DNA of 64,000 nucleotides from Burhinus oedicnemus (GCA_008921705.1 VFFE01007623.1:221003-285002); one strand, 5' to 3'; counted from the first letter of the stretch, positions 41,465 through 55,302 are shown. Translations and numbers: made by a program. The notes: generated from the sequence alone by a model not told the origin.

Positions 41465-43582
41465 TCTTTCAATATCAAAAGGTTAAGATACTCTGTCGTG
41501 CACCTTTCAAATGAACTGAACTGACAAAGTGATTTAAAAAAATGCAACTCTAAATAAAAAAACAAATTTAAAAACCAGCAAGGGTAAACTATATAAGGAA
41601 ATAAGCAGAACAAGAGTAAAAAACTCACTCACAACCTGAAAATACGTCAGGGAAAAGACCTGTGGGCCCTTTGTAGAAATAAACCAAACTGATGCCCACT
41701 TTCACATTTCCCCCCCGTCCAATGAAATAACTTTGGAATTCTTCTCCTACAATGGATGATCCACAGCAATACCAGTTCTGTTCAATTACCTTGCCCCTCT
41801 CAGTGCTAGAAGTAGCCCAAGAACTATATTCAAAACTTTTCTTTCTCGGGTACAATTTTGCTCTTTGTCACAGCCAAAACATTTTGCAGAGACTGTCTTC
41901 ATAGCTCACTTTCAGCAGAACCAGTTGGGGTTCTAAAGGAAACCTGAATCTTTCCTTATGAGCTCATCTATTCACAGTGGCTTGCACGCATACAAACCTG
42001 TACAGATGCATGTATCAGCCTAATAAGTAAGTCTAGCCTATTAGAAGATTGTGGAAGTAATGGTAATCACTTTCTCTGTGAGGACATCTCTATCAAAATG
42101 AACTACAGATAACTGAATCTAGTATACAACTAATTAAATGTTGAAGAACAACTCGAATGAGACATGCATTGTAAGCACAGGGCACTGCCCTTTAAATTGC
42201 TTTAAAAAGCACTCAGCATGTTATAAGAGAGCAATCTGACATTAAGAAAAGGCACACAAATAACGTATATTGGCTCTTACTAAGTAGTAAGGAACCGATC
42301 ACCATTCTGTTTCTGAGAAATAGTGTTTGCACTTACAGACATTTGGTGTTAGAACAGCTAACTAAAAGCAAGATATGCAAGCCATGCAGAGAAAAAGAAA
42401 AGAAAAGAAAAAGAAAATGCATGGGATGTGAAGAGAGCAGCAGAAGAAATTGACAGTAAAAGGTAACTGTGGTGTGAGCTCTAACAAATTCAGAAATAAG
42501 AAACATGCTTTTCACACTTTTCTGTACCAAAAGTTCCAAGTATGGCAACTAAGAGTTGTATTTGGAAATAAGTTTATTTAGACTGACATTTTTATTAGAC
42601 CTTAATGAGTAAACTAGCTTCTGAGAGCATCAAGTACTCTTCCATACAAATCCTCAAAGTTGAACTGTACAAAATAGTCTCTTTTACATCTAAAAATATC
42701 CAAGCTTCACATTTTATGTATATTTTTAATTTTTTGTATCTTGTGATATGAAAGCAGAGTGAACTGTAGTAGAATCTGTCATCATGTAAAGTAGCCAACA
42801 TTAATCCAGTAGATCATGTGGCCACTTGGAACAGTGACAAGGTGTCAATATACTTCATTAATATGGCTGAATTACAACACTACAGAGATTGATGACACAC
42901 AGTATGCAAGACCATGAATACTAATACTTAAATCCAATAGAATTTATCCTAAATTAGATTTGCTGGCTGTCAGGCATTGTTATATAGCATTAATTTTTTT
43001 TTCCTATTATCAAACCACTGCAGAGATGCACAGAGACATAAAAATCACTTGAGATGTCCGTGTCTATACACACTACGTGTATTGAGCAGCCTTATGGAAA
43101 GAATGCTATACTAGATAAAAGTTTCCCTTGCAAGCTAGTGGCTTCTTTACCGAATACTACAAATGCTCACGATAATACCAACTGATAAACACAGATTAGC
43201 CTAGAGAAGTATCAATTTTTCACGCTTAATTGTTTTTGTTACTGTGGTAAGGCAGATAATATTATTGTAAGAAATCAGTACAATTCTTTTTTTAATAAGT
43301 GTTTAGACTACCAAGTAGTCTTTTTAAAACATACTCCATGCCCAACCACCTCACAAGTTAAAGAAATCGAAACACTGTATCAAACCACATTTAAATTGAA
43401 ACATTGTCTCAAAGCCAGTTTAAAAATCAACTTTTAAAATTGATACATTGTATCAAACTCAGTTTTAGTTTAACTCTTTTTTTAAGCCCAGTACTGTTAA
43501 GCCTAAATTTTCCCTCTAAATAGTATTAAAACTATATTACTCCACAGATGACATGTAGACTGTTTTGATAATAATACCACAA

Positions 43583-44150
43583 AATCACAGAATCATGTAG
43601 GTTGGAAAGAACCTCTGGAAGTCATCTAGTCCAAACTTGCTCAAAGCATGTCGAAGTAGATCAGGCAGCTCAGGGCCTCATGCAGCCCAGTTCTGAGCAT
43701 CTCTGAGGTTGCTCTCCACAATCTCTCTGTCCAACCTGTAGCAGAGTTTTACCACTCACAGGGTGACTATTTTATTTCTTGTCTCTAATTGGAATTTTCT
43801 ATCTTGCAACTTGTCTGCATGACCTCTTGTCTTTTCACTATGCACCTATACGAAGGGTTTGGCTCCACCTGCTCTATTAAGTAGTTGAAGACAGCGCTAA
43901 ATCTCACCTTAGCTTCTCTTCTTAAGGCTAGAAAAATTCAGTTCTCTCAGTCCATCTCTGTTGGACTCATGCCAGGACACCATTGTTTTTCTTGTACTGG
44001 GGAAACCAAGACTGCACAGTGCTCCAGATGTGGTCTCACAGGAGATGAACACAGAGAATAATCACTTCCTTTGACTTGCCGGCTACACTTTTGCAACAGT
44101 CTACTATGCAGTTAGCTGCCTTTCCACAAGAGTATACCGCTGACAAATGT
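43583..44150 (-). mobile_element. CR1 LINE, old 3' fragment
   Basis: 'AATCACAGAATCATGTAGGT' with TGGAAAGAACCTCTGG marks the CR1 3' end in reverse complement. Further matches are 'CTCTCTGTCCAACCTGTAGC', 'TTGGCTCCACCTGCTC', 'TTGTACTGGGGAAACCAAGA' and 'GTGCTCCAGATGTGGTCTCA'. It is highly diverged and its upper boundary is fuzzy (44110-44250). It is about 2.3 kb downstream of CASK exon 2 in CASK orientation. Confidence 0.8.
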
Positions 44151-44677
44151 GAAGATGAAGTTCTTGCCCATAAACACATTTCATCCCACATGGGTACTCA
44201 TGCAAAAGCACTCAAGAACAGAGACTTTTTAGATTTAATCGTAAGCATGGAGGCATACTGGGCCCTTTATCTCTCAGCACCCTACATGTATGTGAAATTA
44301 ATGGAAGGAATTGTCATGAGCTCCCTCACGTGCAGAATGTCGTATTCTCCCACTCCTGTGTCTCAGAGAAAGACTAGAGGCGGAAAGTCATACAAACATA
44401 AACTTTAAGACCAAAATGGTCTTGCAGAAGGCAAAACTTTGAAGAATGTTCCTAAGGATTAATCTCACCATCCCCTTCCAGCTTACACTTTAACACAATT
44501 TATAAACACAGCTTACTTGGAGGTAAGTCATCTAATATTTATTTTATGCAACTACCACCATCATGGATCCCCACCAATGTGTTTAAGGAATGCTGTATCA
44601 GAAATAAGCCAAACAAAAAAAATAAGAAAAATAAAATCTTTGAAAAAATAAACCTAAAACCTGGATAGACAAGAGGT

Positions 44678-44754
44678 CCACCAAAAAAAAAACCCCCACC
44701 AAAAAAACCCCAAAACCCACCACACCAAAAAACCACCACATAAAAAAACCCACA
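44678..44754. repeat. A/C-rich low-complexity tract
   Basis: This is about 77 nt consisting almost only of A and C (CCACCAAAA-type units). A second, similar stretch lies at about 44938-44995. The minus-strand reading gives a meaningless Gly/Phe-rich frame. Confidence 0.85.
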
Positions 44755-46449
44755 GTGGAAAAACAAAATAAAGACTACACAAGTTGAAAACAGCTTGTGA
44801 AAAACGGGCTCAGATTCTTATGTAGAATTAAGGACTTGCTCCATATTCACTTATACAACTTAGGTGTCTTAATATTATATATCTAATGCATAGCAATTCA
44901 AAACCTTAAAAATCCCCAAAACCAATACCGACAGAGAACAAAAAAACCCAAACCATCCCACCACCAAAACCACAAACCAAAGCAACACAACACTAAACTC
45001 AGTCAGTGTTTATGATCTGTTAACTCAATGACCTGCCAGCTTGAATTCTAAATACATCAATCTAACACAAGTGGAACAAAACCCCCAAAATTTCTTACTA
45101 TACTCCCAAGCCTTTTCTTTAGACCCAGGCAGCAAATGCAAACCATCAACAGCTATCCTTCGTTTTTATTTAAGCAAACCTATAATTCCTGTTGGCTTCT
45201 GTTTAACTCCTGATGAGTCCCTATATTCCTTTGCCTACTATTTCTCCCTTTCAGCAACTTCTTCATGGCCCTAAAAGGTTGCATTTTACTGTCATGGACT
45301 GAGGAAAGCAGTACTCCACTAAAGGTGGGAATGTGTCCTAGCATCAGTAGTTATGATGAGGCTCAGAAAGACTAGAATACAGACAGAACTTCTTTAAAAG
45401 ATACCAAATAATTTTAGTAAAAATACACTAGCTCAAAACGTGATGGTTTACATATAACCTGCTAAAACCGTAATGTGGCTATATACAAGCTGAATATTAT
45501 GGAAACTGTGGCTTTTATTTTGTTGAAAGGCTAGGAAAAAGAAACTAGCAATGGCATTATCAGACTTAAATGAAAATCTTTGGTAAAGTCTGAAGCAAGA
45601 CCTGAGATTTACCTTGTCAATCAAACTACCCAAAAAGGCTTAATACTGTTTGTTATAATTACCAAAAACGTCATTGACCCTTTTTTGCTGCTGAACTTGG
45701 GTTCATAAGGACTTCGACGGCACAAGTGGAATCCCCAAAAAACGTTACTGTACAAAACAATATGATCTCCAGCAAAAAATATACTGGACACAGTGATTGT
45801 CATTCAGTTACCGTGCTTGTTTTCAGGTAGTGTAAAAGAAGCACTTTATGCACACGAGTCGCATATTCAACTTAGGAAAGACATATTGTTTTACCCTAAA
45901 ACAGGAAATGTTAAGAGTTACAGACTTTTATTTAGACTGTAGCAGTTCTGCAGCATTGTTTTAAAATCCTGACTATATGAAAAAATGTATAGAGTTCTTT
46001 ATATAATTTTGCACACTTTAATTGCAAATTCTTACCTATTTTATAGCAAGTTACTTGCTAAATCTATACTAGTAAAAAGAAAACTGATGTGTTCTCACTT
46101 TACTTCATTTGTATGCTTTTTTGATTCTGAATTAATTTTTTTCTTTAAGAAATTAACTTTCTTTTAAAAAAAAATTAAATATCCAAACAAAAATAGCAAT
46201 GGCTTAGAGTTAGTATAGACCTATTATTCTTTCTAATACATATTATCACAACTGAATAGCCATAGGAACTACTAAAGATTAGAAATGTATGCACTAATTT
46301 AAATAAAGTTAAATGGAGATATATGACATTTCTTTAAAACTTCTAAAATATATAAAACAGAAAGGATCTTACAAAGCAAGCAAACACCGAAAAGGCTGAC
46401 AAATCAAAAAACTTGCCTGCCTAGAGTTTGCTTAATTGTTCATTCTTAC

Positions 46450-46562
46450 CTTCTGTGCTTAATCCAGGACTTGAAGTGAATTTTGCTACATCGACAATCT
46501 TTACAGCAAACTGTTGCCCTGTTTCCCTGTTGATACATCGCCGCACAACACTGAATGGACCC
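46450..46562 (-). CDS. CASK: CASK exon 2 (residues 20-58, kinase N-lobe)
   Basis: On the minus strand this 113-nt exon follows an acceptor ending TTTCAG and precedes a GTAAG donor. Its first base completes the Lys20 codon, 37 codons follow, and its last base opens the Asp58 codon (intron phases 2 and 1). The peptide begins [15 protein letters not shown], contains [10 protein letters not shown] and ends GLSTE, which matches vertebrate CASK as I know it. It covers the glycine-rich loop and the first strands of the CaMK-like domain. Pro22 sits in the loop where active kinases usually have a small or hydroxyl residue, and Lys41 is the ATP-binding lysine. From the literature, CASK is an atypical, Mg2+-independent kinase that phosphorylates neurexin and scaffolds Mint1 and Veli at synapses. 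The exon continues to exon 3 at 10651-10756; exon 1 is not in the window. Confidence 0.97.
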
Positions 46563-48392
46563 CTGAAAGACACACACAGAAAACAGCAATAAATACCCCA
46601 TTGTTTTATGCATTGAGTTAAATTCCGTTATTTCTAAACAAAGTTTAGATTCCAACATTCAAGTGTAGTACTTACACAGAAGCTTATACATCTCATCCTT
46701 GCTGCCCATTAAATGTAAAATTAATAATTTTAACTATGGACTAGTGTAAAGAACACCAAATGAGTTTTGTATTTTCCTGTATTAAAGACATATTCTCTTG
46801 CCCTGCCACTTCAGAAAGGCTATACTCTTAGAAACCTTGTGTAATATCCTGACATTATTATTAAATTTTAAGTGGACTTTATTTTGATGCATAATCCAAA
46901 TAGGGGGGAAAAAACCCCTGTAACAACAGAGGCGAGAAACACATTCTTGCTTTCAATCCGAAGCTAGAGTTTAGAAATTACTGTTTAAAACAACTGAAAG
47001 GATATTCCTTCAAAACAGTAAGAGTAACAGAATTAAGTCATGCTGTTTGGTTTTATTTGTTTGTTTGTTTTACACAAACTAGGTTTATTTTGGGCTTATT
47101 TGACATCAGTAGATAGAAACAACCTCCATTACAGTACTTCAAAATTCCACAAAGTTATAATTTTCTCCCATCTATGGCACTTAAAGAACCCCCACAGAAG
47201 TTACACATAAAAAGATTTATTAAAATTAGTTCAAATAGATGTTAGTATGGCACTCAACTAATAAAAAGCTAGTTATTTCTCAAAATTGGAGTTATATTTG
47301 CCAAAACACAAGTTAGAATAATGGCAACCTTTTAAAAACCATCACTACCAATATGCATTTTTGGAAGCTTCTTTTAGTAGATGATTTAAGTTCTTGGTGC
47401 CTTGACTCAAAATATGGAATCTTCTATCCAATGCTAACAACAAATAATACAATCAGATAATTACACTAGGTGAAGCTTTCAAACATGAAAAGAGAATAGG
47501 ATTGTTTCAAGACTGCAATAGTTGTGGGAAATCAATCCTTTTTTACTGCTCGCTTTAATGACTGACATGATAGTTCTAAAGAAATCCATTCTAAAGTCTT
47601 CTCAAAAAGACGTAAGGGAAAATTTGAGGATGAAAAGAGCCTCTGTTCAGAAGTTCATCTATTGAGTGAGCATTCACCTGCTGCGTGAAATAAATCCTTA
47701 AATACAGCTTAAAAGACAAATTCTTCCATTCAAGCAGTGAACTGGAAGTTAGTTTACAGGTTTCTGAGCAATGAGGTTGCAAATTAACACAATTTGCAAA
47801 ATAAAAAATTCCCTGAAAAAGGAGAAATGTCCCTCTCAGGTCAAATCTTTATAACTGGATTTTGGTATTCCTTTACATACCAGATGATTTGAGTAATGTA
47901 ATTCATCACACTACCAAACCTGTACTCCCATAGCTAAAAATCAATTTTTTGTACTCTTTAAACAACTTATTTGTAAATATTTTTTGAGGTAGGATCATTT
48001 CTGACACAGAAGACGAATACCAAAAACCAGTCAATGAATCACAATCTAAACATTCACAAACAAGGAAAATATTTATTAGAACTACATACATGTGAATTAT
48101 GCTGATGCGCTCAAACAGAACTAATTATACAAGAAAACATCTAGTGTTTTTCCTTGCTCCTAACATACAATGAAATCCCCCATACTGATGGCTATTTTCT
48201 CCTCTGAGTCCCACACCCATTATCCAGTATCCAGTGTTTTACCAACAGTCACCACAGGTATTTTTTTAAAAATGTTCAATTAAGATTCTAATACATAAAA
48301 ATCCACTTACATCTGTAAATGCAAATGGCTTAACTGACTTCATTTGGCATCTGAAGGACTACACCTATTGACTTGGAATACTGCCCCCTCCC

Positions 48393-48412
48393 NNNNNNNN
48401 NNNNNNNNNNNN
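48393..48412. other. Assembly gap, 20 N
   Basis: Twenty N follow CCCCCTCCC and precede a 15-C run (48413-48427). The gap size is probably a placeholder. Any reading frame across it is not real. Confidence 0.98.
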
Positions 48413-48427
48413 CCCCCCCCCCCCCCC
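48413..48427. repeat. C homopolymer, at least 15 nt, next to gap
   Basis: Fifteen C run straight out of the N gap, and the left flank is also C-rich. The true run may be longer. A further 10-C run lies at 48714-48723. Confidence 0.95.
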
Positions 48428-51400
48428 TTTTCAAAAAGAAATCTTTTAATAAACAGTCTCATTTTATGTAGATCAGTGTCACCTTCTTATCCCAAGTCTC
48501 TGCTTACTCTTTTAGTATCTATCAAAATAAAATTGCTTTAAAATAGAATGAACACATTTAAATTACGGTAATTTAAAAGCACTTCAAAAACTAAAACACA
48601 GCTTTGCACCACTACCATTGGCAATATTCATTTTCATTCACAATTGCCATAAATTACTAGAAACTAAATGTATTTCATTAAAATGATCCTTTTTCTTTTC
48701 ATTCTCATTGTTTCCCCCCCCCCACAAAGCCTTCTGAAGACATTAAATAATGCTTTTACCATAATCTGATACAGAATGGTAGAACACTAGAGTGCAGAGA
48801 TGCCTGACTTCTGTTCATTCACATAAACTCTGTGAAAGAAATATTTCTCGGTGTTGACCAACCAGCTTCTGGATTTCCTGATTTCCTCAAGTCTGGGCTG
48901 GAGAGCTTGCCCGTCCACCTGAATATGCGTACATACTTTGAGCAACCAAGGAGAGATAGTTGGAGGAATCATAAATCAAACAGGAGCATAGGAACTGCAG
49001 CTCTAAGAGGGATCAGACTTGTGGTCACCCCTACCTTTCTCCCTCGTAACCACAACTTATTTTTTCTTTCCACTATGTAGTAACATTTCAGAACCCTGAC
49101 TTGAGCGATTTGCTTCCTGCATGTTAAGTCTGGGACAAAAAAAATTAAGCATTTTATTCAGTTCTGTAACACAGAGGGTACAAACGACATCCATCTGTAC
49201 AGTCTCAACTTTTATGTCCATATTGAAACTTAGCTATGGTTTTAACAGAGCCTTCTCTACTTAGAATGAGGAATGCCAACGACTCTTAAGTAAATTTAAG
49301 GTGCTGTAAAGCACAGAAGGCTAGAATTCAGTGACACCCATAGTGAACTAATTCTATTAAAAAAATACACCAATTTAGAGTTTCATACAGAAATCAAAGA
49401 TTTTTAAATGTAACCTGAAGATTCAGCTATTTACAAGCCTCAGATTTCCAACTTTTTCAAAACTAGCTCTCATATTCAAGCCACAGACAGCCTCAAAATA
49501 GTATATGCTATGACAATACATTAGATTAATACATTCCATGACAACAGCAGCACAATAAAGACTTGAATTTTCCAATTTTAGGTAATTTTAAAATACTCAT
49601 GAGAGGTGCCCTCATCAATTAAGCAGACACCATTGCTTCCACATGACGAGCAACAGAAGGGAACTTTAAATAAAATATGGTTGCAGTAAGCTTTTTCACT
49701 TTTTCCTCATAGCTGCAATGAACACAGCAATTTCACAAATAAAGTTATAATAGCCCACAGTGATACTCTCTAATTCGAGTCAGTAGTTTCAAACCTTATT
49801 TGGAAGTTAAGTAACAAGAGTCTTTCAGACTGCCCTCAGTCCCAGCACTAAAATCACACTCTTCTCTGTCAGGAAAAGGACTACGTTATTTCATCTCTCA
49901 AATGAGACAAGGAGCTATTCAACAGTTGCATCTACCACTGGGGAAACATATATCACTTCCTCACTAAAAGACAATTTCTATAGCTCATTTTATTAACCCT
50001 GCAGCTCCAATTATACAGATCTAAGATACAGAAGTGATGCTGATAGGGGAAGGAACAACTGTAACTCCAGATACAGATCATCAAAACTGTTATAGATAGA
50101 TCAGGTTACTTATTCCTTTATTTATTAAAACAGAGGAACTGAATTAAATTGCATAATAAGACTTCATCTTGTAACAGTCATACAAACTAAAATTGTAATG
50201 TAATGTGTTTTGTATTTCATTTCTCTCTGTGCTACCCTTACCAGACATACCCACTGAGATACGCAGATCTTTGGTTTCAGACCCATCCTCCTGCCTCCCC
50301 TCAAGCTTTCAAAATCTTTCACTGCAGTTAGCATGCACGCAACAGACTACACCAGCTTAAAGTATGAGAGTCATTAAAATACACAAGTAGTAAGGACAGA
50401 TGATTTTTTCACTGATATTTTGTCAACACTGGCACCAGCACATTCCAAGACCTGCAACACTTTGAGTCCCTCCTGCAATGTATACCAAAAAGCAAAATGT
50501 ATTTTCTTAAACTGAAGTTGGGATGCACACTGATTTTTGCTGTCTACTGCAGATGGAAATCAAAGTATTACAATACATTATTAATGAGGCTATTGATTAT
50601 ACGTAGGTCATAAAAAAGTGGATAGGAATGCTGAAGAGGTGCCTCATAACCAGTTCTTTTCATGCTTCTGAAATTTCGAGTAGGCAAGGCAGGTCCTGAT
50701 GTAACCTTAACCCTAGTGAAACTATTTTCTGGTGATTAGGTTTACTGTTTAGCACAAAACAGTTAATTCTGTATCAGCTAGACATAAACTTCAAGAAAGT
50801 AAATTATTAATTACTCTCTCCTTCAGGAGTACAACACTCAAAGTAGAACAAAACCCTAAAAATTTGAGACCATCAAAGACCATTATCATCTCCTTCACTT
50901 TAAATTATTTTACTTAATGTATATCATTAGGATTTCAATGATAAAGATTGTAAGCTGATATTTTGCAAACTTTATTTGTTGGTTTATCTGTCTGTTCTGC
51001 TTCCTTTCCCCTTTCCTCCAATCCATGTTGGTGTGCAAGAATGAGAACTGGTTGTGATTAAAATATACCTTGTTGATTCCTAACAAGCACAAGTACTTGA
51101 AACCAGTAACTACAGGCTGTTCCCCTCCCATGTCCTGAATGAACTGAGCTGACCTGTGGGAAAGGAGTTCCTACTGACAGATGATATAAAGACACTTTCT
51201 GAACCCCTATGCTTCAGAACCCCAGAACGTGAGATTTTAAGTCATTTACATATCGGATCACCAAGAATGTGCAAAATCTATCCCAAGTGATTCACAATTT
51301 TTTGAGGAACTTAATATTAAGCAATGCATGTTGGCCCTCAAATTCAGTTTCATTAATTTAAGTTTAAAAAAAAAAGTAAGAAACACGGGTCGAACACTTT

Positions 51401-54003
51401 GTCAGTAAAACCAACAATAGTGAACAACATCTCTTTCAATGAAGAGAGTGCTCCTTTAAAAATGAGCTTCCATTTATAAGTAAAAGGCCACAGCTTCCTT
51501 TTCTTATTTAACATGGCTTAACTATTAAGAACTTGAAACATGCTATACTGGTCCTAAAGTTAGCTTTATTCAACATTTTACATGAAAGATCAATGTTTCC
51601 TAAAAGGGATTATGTCAGTTTGTTGCATTAAGATACTATAAATGTATACAGATAAAGTCACATAAGAAAAGACATATATACCCAGATTATTATTTTTTTT
51701 TTAAAAGCTATGCATTTGCTTACCTAAGCAGCAGACAACACTGCTTTGTACTAATGTGGTTAATCTTTCCAAAACAACTATACCCAAATTGACAAAAATT
51801 GTTGGAAAGAAAGCAAATTACAACCACATTTTAAAGACATAGATCTCTTTCCCTCTTCCCCATTTATAATATATACTTGTTCTTTAATTTTCCCTTTGAT
51901 TGAAGTGAACCTCTTTTGAAAATAAAGTATTTCCAAGATTAGTTAAACCTGCAATTAGTCACTCTATCAGCTCATTTGCACATGGAATTGCAGCTTAGAA
52001 CAGTGATTGAACCTCTCTGTGAACTAGCATATTGGATTAGAGGGCATCCACATTTAAAAAGTCATCACTGGCAATGTTGGATAGACATTCTTTGTTTTAT
52101 TCTCAAAGCAAAATTTAAAAAACTGCATTGTGATGACTGTGACACAGAAGAACATGTGGGTTGAAGATCTTATTTAGAAAATTAGATATCCCAATACAAG
52201 TCACAAAACTGAGTTCCAAGCAGCAACATTTCTATCACCGGTATGCTTCAACAGTTCACATCTTCAAAACCAAGTCTGTGTTTTAACTCAGCTTTAGGAC
52301 AAAACATACAAATAACAAAGCACAAGACAGCAGTTCACTGGATCTCAGCCCAATACATACTTTCTAATATTAATCCAACAGTAAAAAGAATATACAAAGT
52401 ACCGAAGCTGTGGTTTTAAGGAAGGAAAAAACAATCCAACAACTCAGAAGTCTTCCTTCGCTTTCACGATAATTTTTGCGAAATGATCACTTAAACACCT
52501 TTGAAAGTACTGAATCATAGTGCTTACATAATATTTGAGTACAATGTAGATTTTTCTTTTCTAATGATTTTGTAAATAATGACATAGGTGGAGAATGGCT
52601 ACTGAGTAAAGTGGTAGGGTTTGAAACAGGTCATTTAAAACCAATGAAACTAAAGTCAAAAGATTTGGAAATGGCAGGTATTTTTAAATGATAGCATTTA
52701 AAGGATGCTAAGTGATAAAACATGATTTATAAGAAATTATTGCTACAGCTTAAAAATATTCAACTACCATCTATTTTAAAGGCTTTAGCAAGCTTTTATA
52801 CATAGGAACAAAATCTTCAGGGAAAACACTTGTCAAAAAAAAATACAGTAACTTAAATGTCGGTTATTCAATGTAGAAATACCTGATGGGGGTGAGGGTG
52901 GGGAAACATGCTAAAAAAGTATAGTCATATTAACGTAATGTGCACTATAGGAGCTAATCAGACATCCACAGTGACGTTATCACTCAGTATTTCTACTGTA
53001 GAGCTCAGTGCAACTCCAGACAGAAGGAGTGGCCGATAGCGTGGACCAGAAACCCAGTTATGGTCCTCCTTCCAACCTACTGTCCTTCTGGCAGTGTTCC
53101 CCCTCATTGCAGTGTCATTAGAACCCACTTTTCCAGCCCTTCTCAAAGCCTTGCCTGACACAGAAAGGGACGAAATGAAAACTAAAACTGAAAAGCCCAC
53201 CACACAATTATGTTCAGCACCAAAATGTTGGCAGAACTACCTCAGAAAACAAGAGACAGCAGACAGGAGGAGCTTCCAGCCTTTTTTCCCCTTTTTTTTT
53301 GTTAACCATTTCATTTCTTCCATACAAAACTACAGGAGTAGCCACTCCAGTGCTTGTGAAAGGGAAGCACTTCCCAAGAAAACCTTAGGGTATGCTTAGA
53401 ATTTATGTGACATACTGAAAAAACATTTACTTTAAATTTAAAGATTTTCTTGTGTAATTCAGAAGCTTGGTTTTGTCAGTATAAAAGCCAAACACTGGCA
53501 GAAAGAGACCTCTTCTTCTACCCTGTCTTTTCTATCTCCAACCTGCAAGCGGGAGAAGCTATCCTTAACTGATCTGTAACCTCTATCAACAGAAATGGTA
53601 AGTTTGTGGCCTGATTTCCCTTCCTATCAAGCAAAAAAGCAAAAATTAATTTATCAGTCATTCTACATTTTAATATATGAGGTATCTACGTACCAAATCT
53701 CTTAGGCATACATATGCCATAAACAGATGCTGATATGTAAAAATATCATTAATGTAACTGTAGTTTGTAAACAACTCGTTATTTACATTGACTGATTGGG
53801 ATGGGAAAGGAAGAACATTGAGGTAAGATGCTCTCTACATTCTCTATTCCATTACCATGAAATAAAAACTTCAGCACCAGTCATGAATAACATTCTTCAC
53901 ATGCAAGCTATTCAGAAAATATTTTTATGTCCGCATAAACTACAACTTCCCTCATTTTCAGAATTCCATAATTATCAGTTAACACTGACCTTGTAAGTGT
54001 TAC

Positions 54004-55172
54004 AAGGAGCACCTGGGAAACTACAGGCCAGTCAGCCTCACCTCCATTCCTGGAAAGGTGATGGAACAGCTCGTCCTGGATGTCATCTCTAAGCACGTAG
54101 AGGAAAAGAAGGTCATCAAGAGTGGTCAACATGGATTCACCAAGGGAAAATCATGCTTGACCAATCTGAGAGGCATCTATGATGGCATCACTGGCTGGGT
54201 AGATGAGGGGAGAGCAGTGGACATTGTCTACCTCGACTTCAGCAAGGCCTTTGACACATAACATCCTCATAGGTAAGCTTAGGAAGCGTGGGTTAGATGA
54301 GTGACAGTAAGGTGGACTGAGAAGAGGCTGAATGGCCAAGCTCAGAGGGTTGTGATAAGTGGTACAGAGTCTACTTGGAGGCCTGAAATTAGCGGTGTTC
54401 CCCAGGGGTCAATACTGGCTCCAGTCTTACTCAACATATTCATCATCCACCATGAGGAGGAGACAGAGTGTACCCTCAGCAAGTTTGCTGGTGGCAGCAA
54501 ACTGGGGGGAGTGGCTGACACACCACAAGGCTGTGCTGCCATTCAGCGAGACCTGGACAGGCTAGAGAGTTGGGTGGAGCGGAACCTAATGAAGTTCAAG
54601 AGGGGCAAGTGGAGGGTCCTGCACCTAGGGAAGAATAACCCCATGCAGCAGTACAGGTTAGGGGTCAATCTGCTGGAAAGCTGCTCTGCAGAGAGGGACC
54701 CAGGAGTCCTGGTTGATAAGAAGTTGACCATGAGCCAGCAACGTGCCCTCATGGCCAAGGTGACCAGCGGTATCCTGGGGTGCACTAAAAGAGCGTGGGG
54801 CCAGCAGGTCGAGGGAGGTTATCCGAGAGGGGATCTTAACAATGCTTATAAATATCTACAGGGCGGGTGTCAGGGGGATGGGGCCAGACTCTTTTCAGCG
54901 GTGCCCAGTGACAGGACAAGGGGCAACGGGCACAAAGTGGAACACAGGAAATTCCATCTCAACATGAGGGAAAGCTTCTTTACTTTGAGGGTAACAGAGC
55001 ACTGGAACAGGCTGCCCAGAGAGGCTGTGGACTCTCCTCTGGAGATATTCAAAACCTGCCTTGATGCATTCCTGTCCAATTTGCTCTAGGTGAACCTGCT
55101 TTGGCAGGGGGGTTGGACTAGAGGATCTCTGAAGGTCCCTTCCAGCCCATAATATTCTGTGATTCTGTGATT
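54004..55172 (+). mobile_element. CR1 LINE, 3' half with intact tail and mutated RT motif
   Basis: On the plus strand it starts at the RT domain ([22 protein letters not shown] block near 54020) and ends with two full tail repeats, ATTCTGTGATTCTGTGATT, at 55154-55172. The first frame gives [20 protein letters not shown] and [11 protein letters not shown], then a stop caused by a short deletion (about 11 nt) after 'TTTGACAC'. A second frame (54301-55089) is open for 262 codons and includes [67 protein letters not shown] and [15 protein letters not shown]. The catalytic FADD has become FAGG. Around 54822 about 200 nt (the [14 protein letters not shown] region) is missing in frame. It cannot encode a working RT. 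Confidence 0.94.
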
Positions 55173-55198
55173 ATCCTTGTAAATTTTCCCATTTTATT

Positions 55199-55246
55199 CA
55201 CAGACGCATGGAACAATTTAGGCTGGAGGGGACCTCTAAAGGGACA
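55199..55246 (-). mobile_element. CR1 3'-end scrap
   Basis: 'CACAGACGCATGGAACAATT' and 'TAGGCTGGAGGGGACCTCTA' resemble the reverse complement of a CR1 terminus (ACAGAATCATAGAATCATTTAGGTTGG-type sequence). It is only about 48 bp long, sits 27 bp after the plus-strand CR1, and points the other way. Confidence 0.5.
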
Positions 55247-55302
55247 TGCTTAATAAATTTTGTCAGAACATCTACTTGTTGCTATCAAAAATGATACTAC
55301 CA

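Noticed and set aside
44539..44766. A Gly/Phe-rich 75-codon minus-strand frame
   Set aside because: It is a translation of the A/C-rich low-complexity tract at 44678-44754.
48344..48541. An open frame crossing the N gap
   Set aside because: It depends on unknown bases and a proline run from the C homopolymer, so it is not real.
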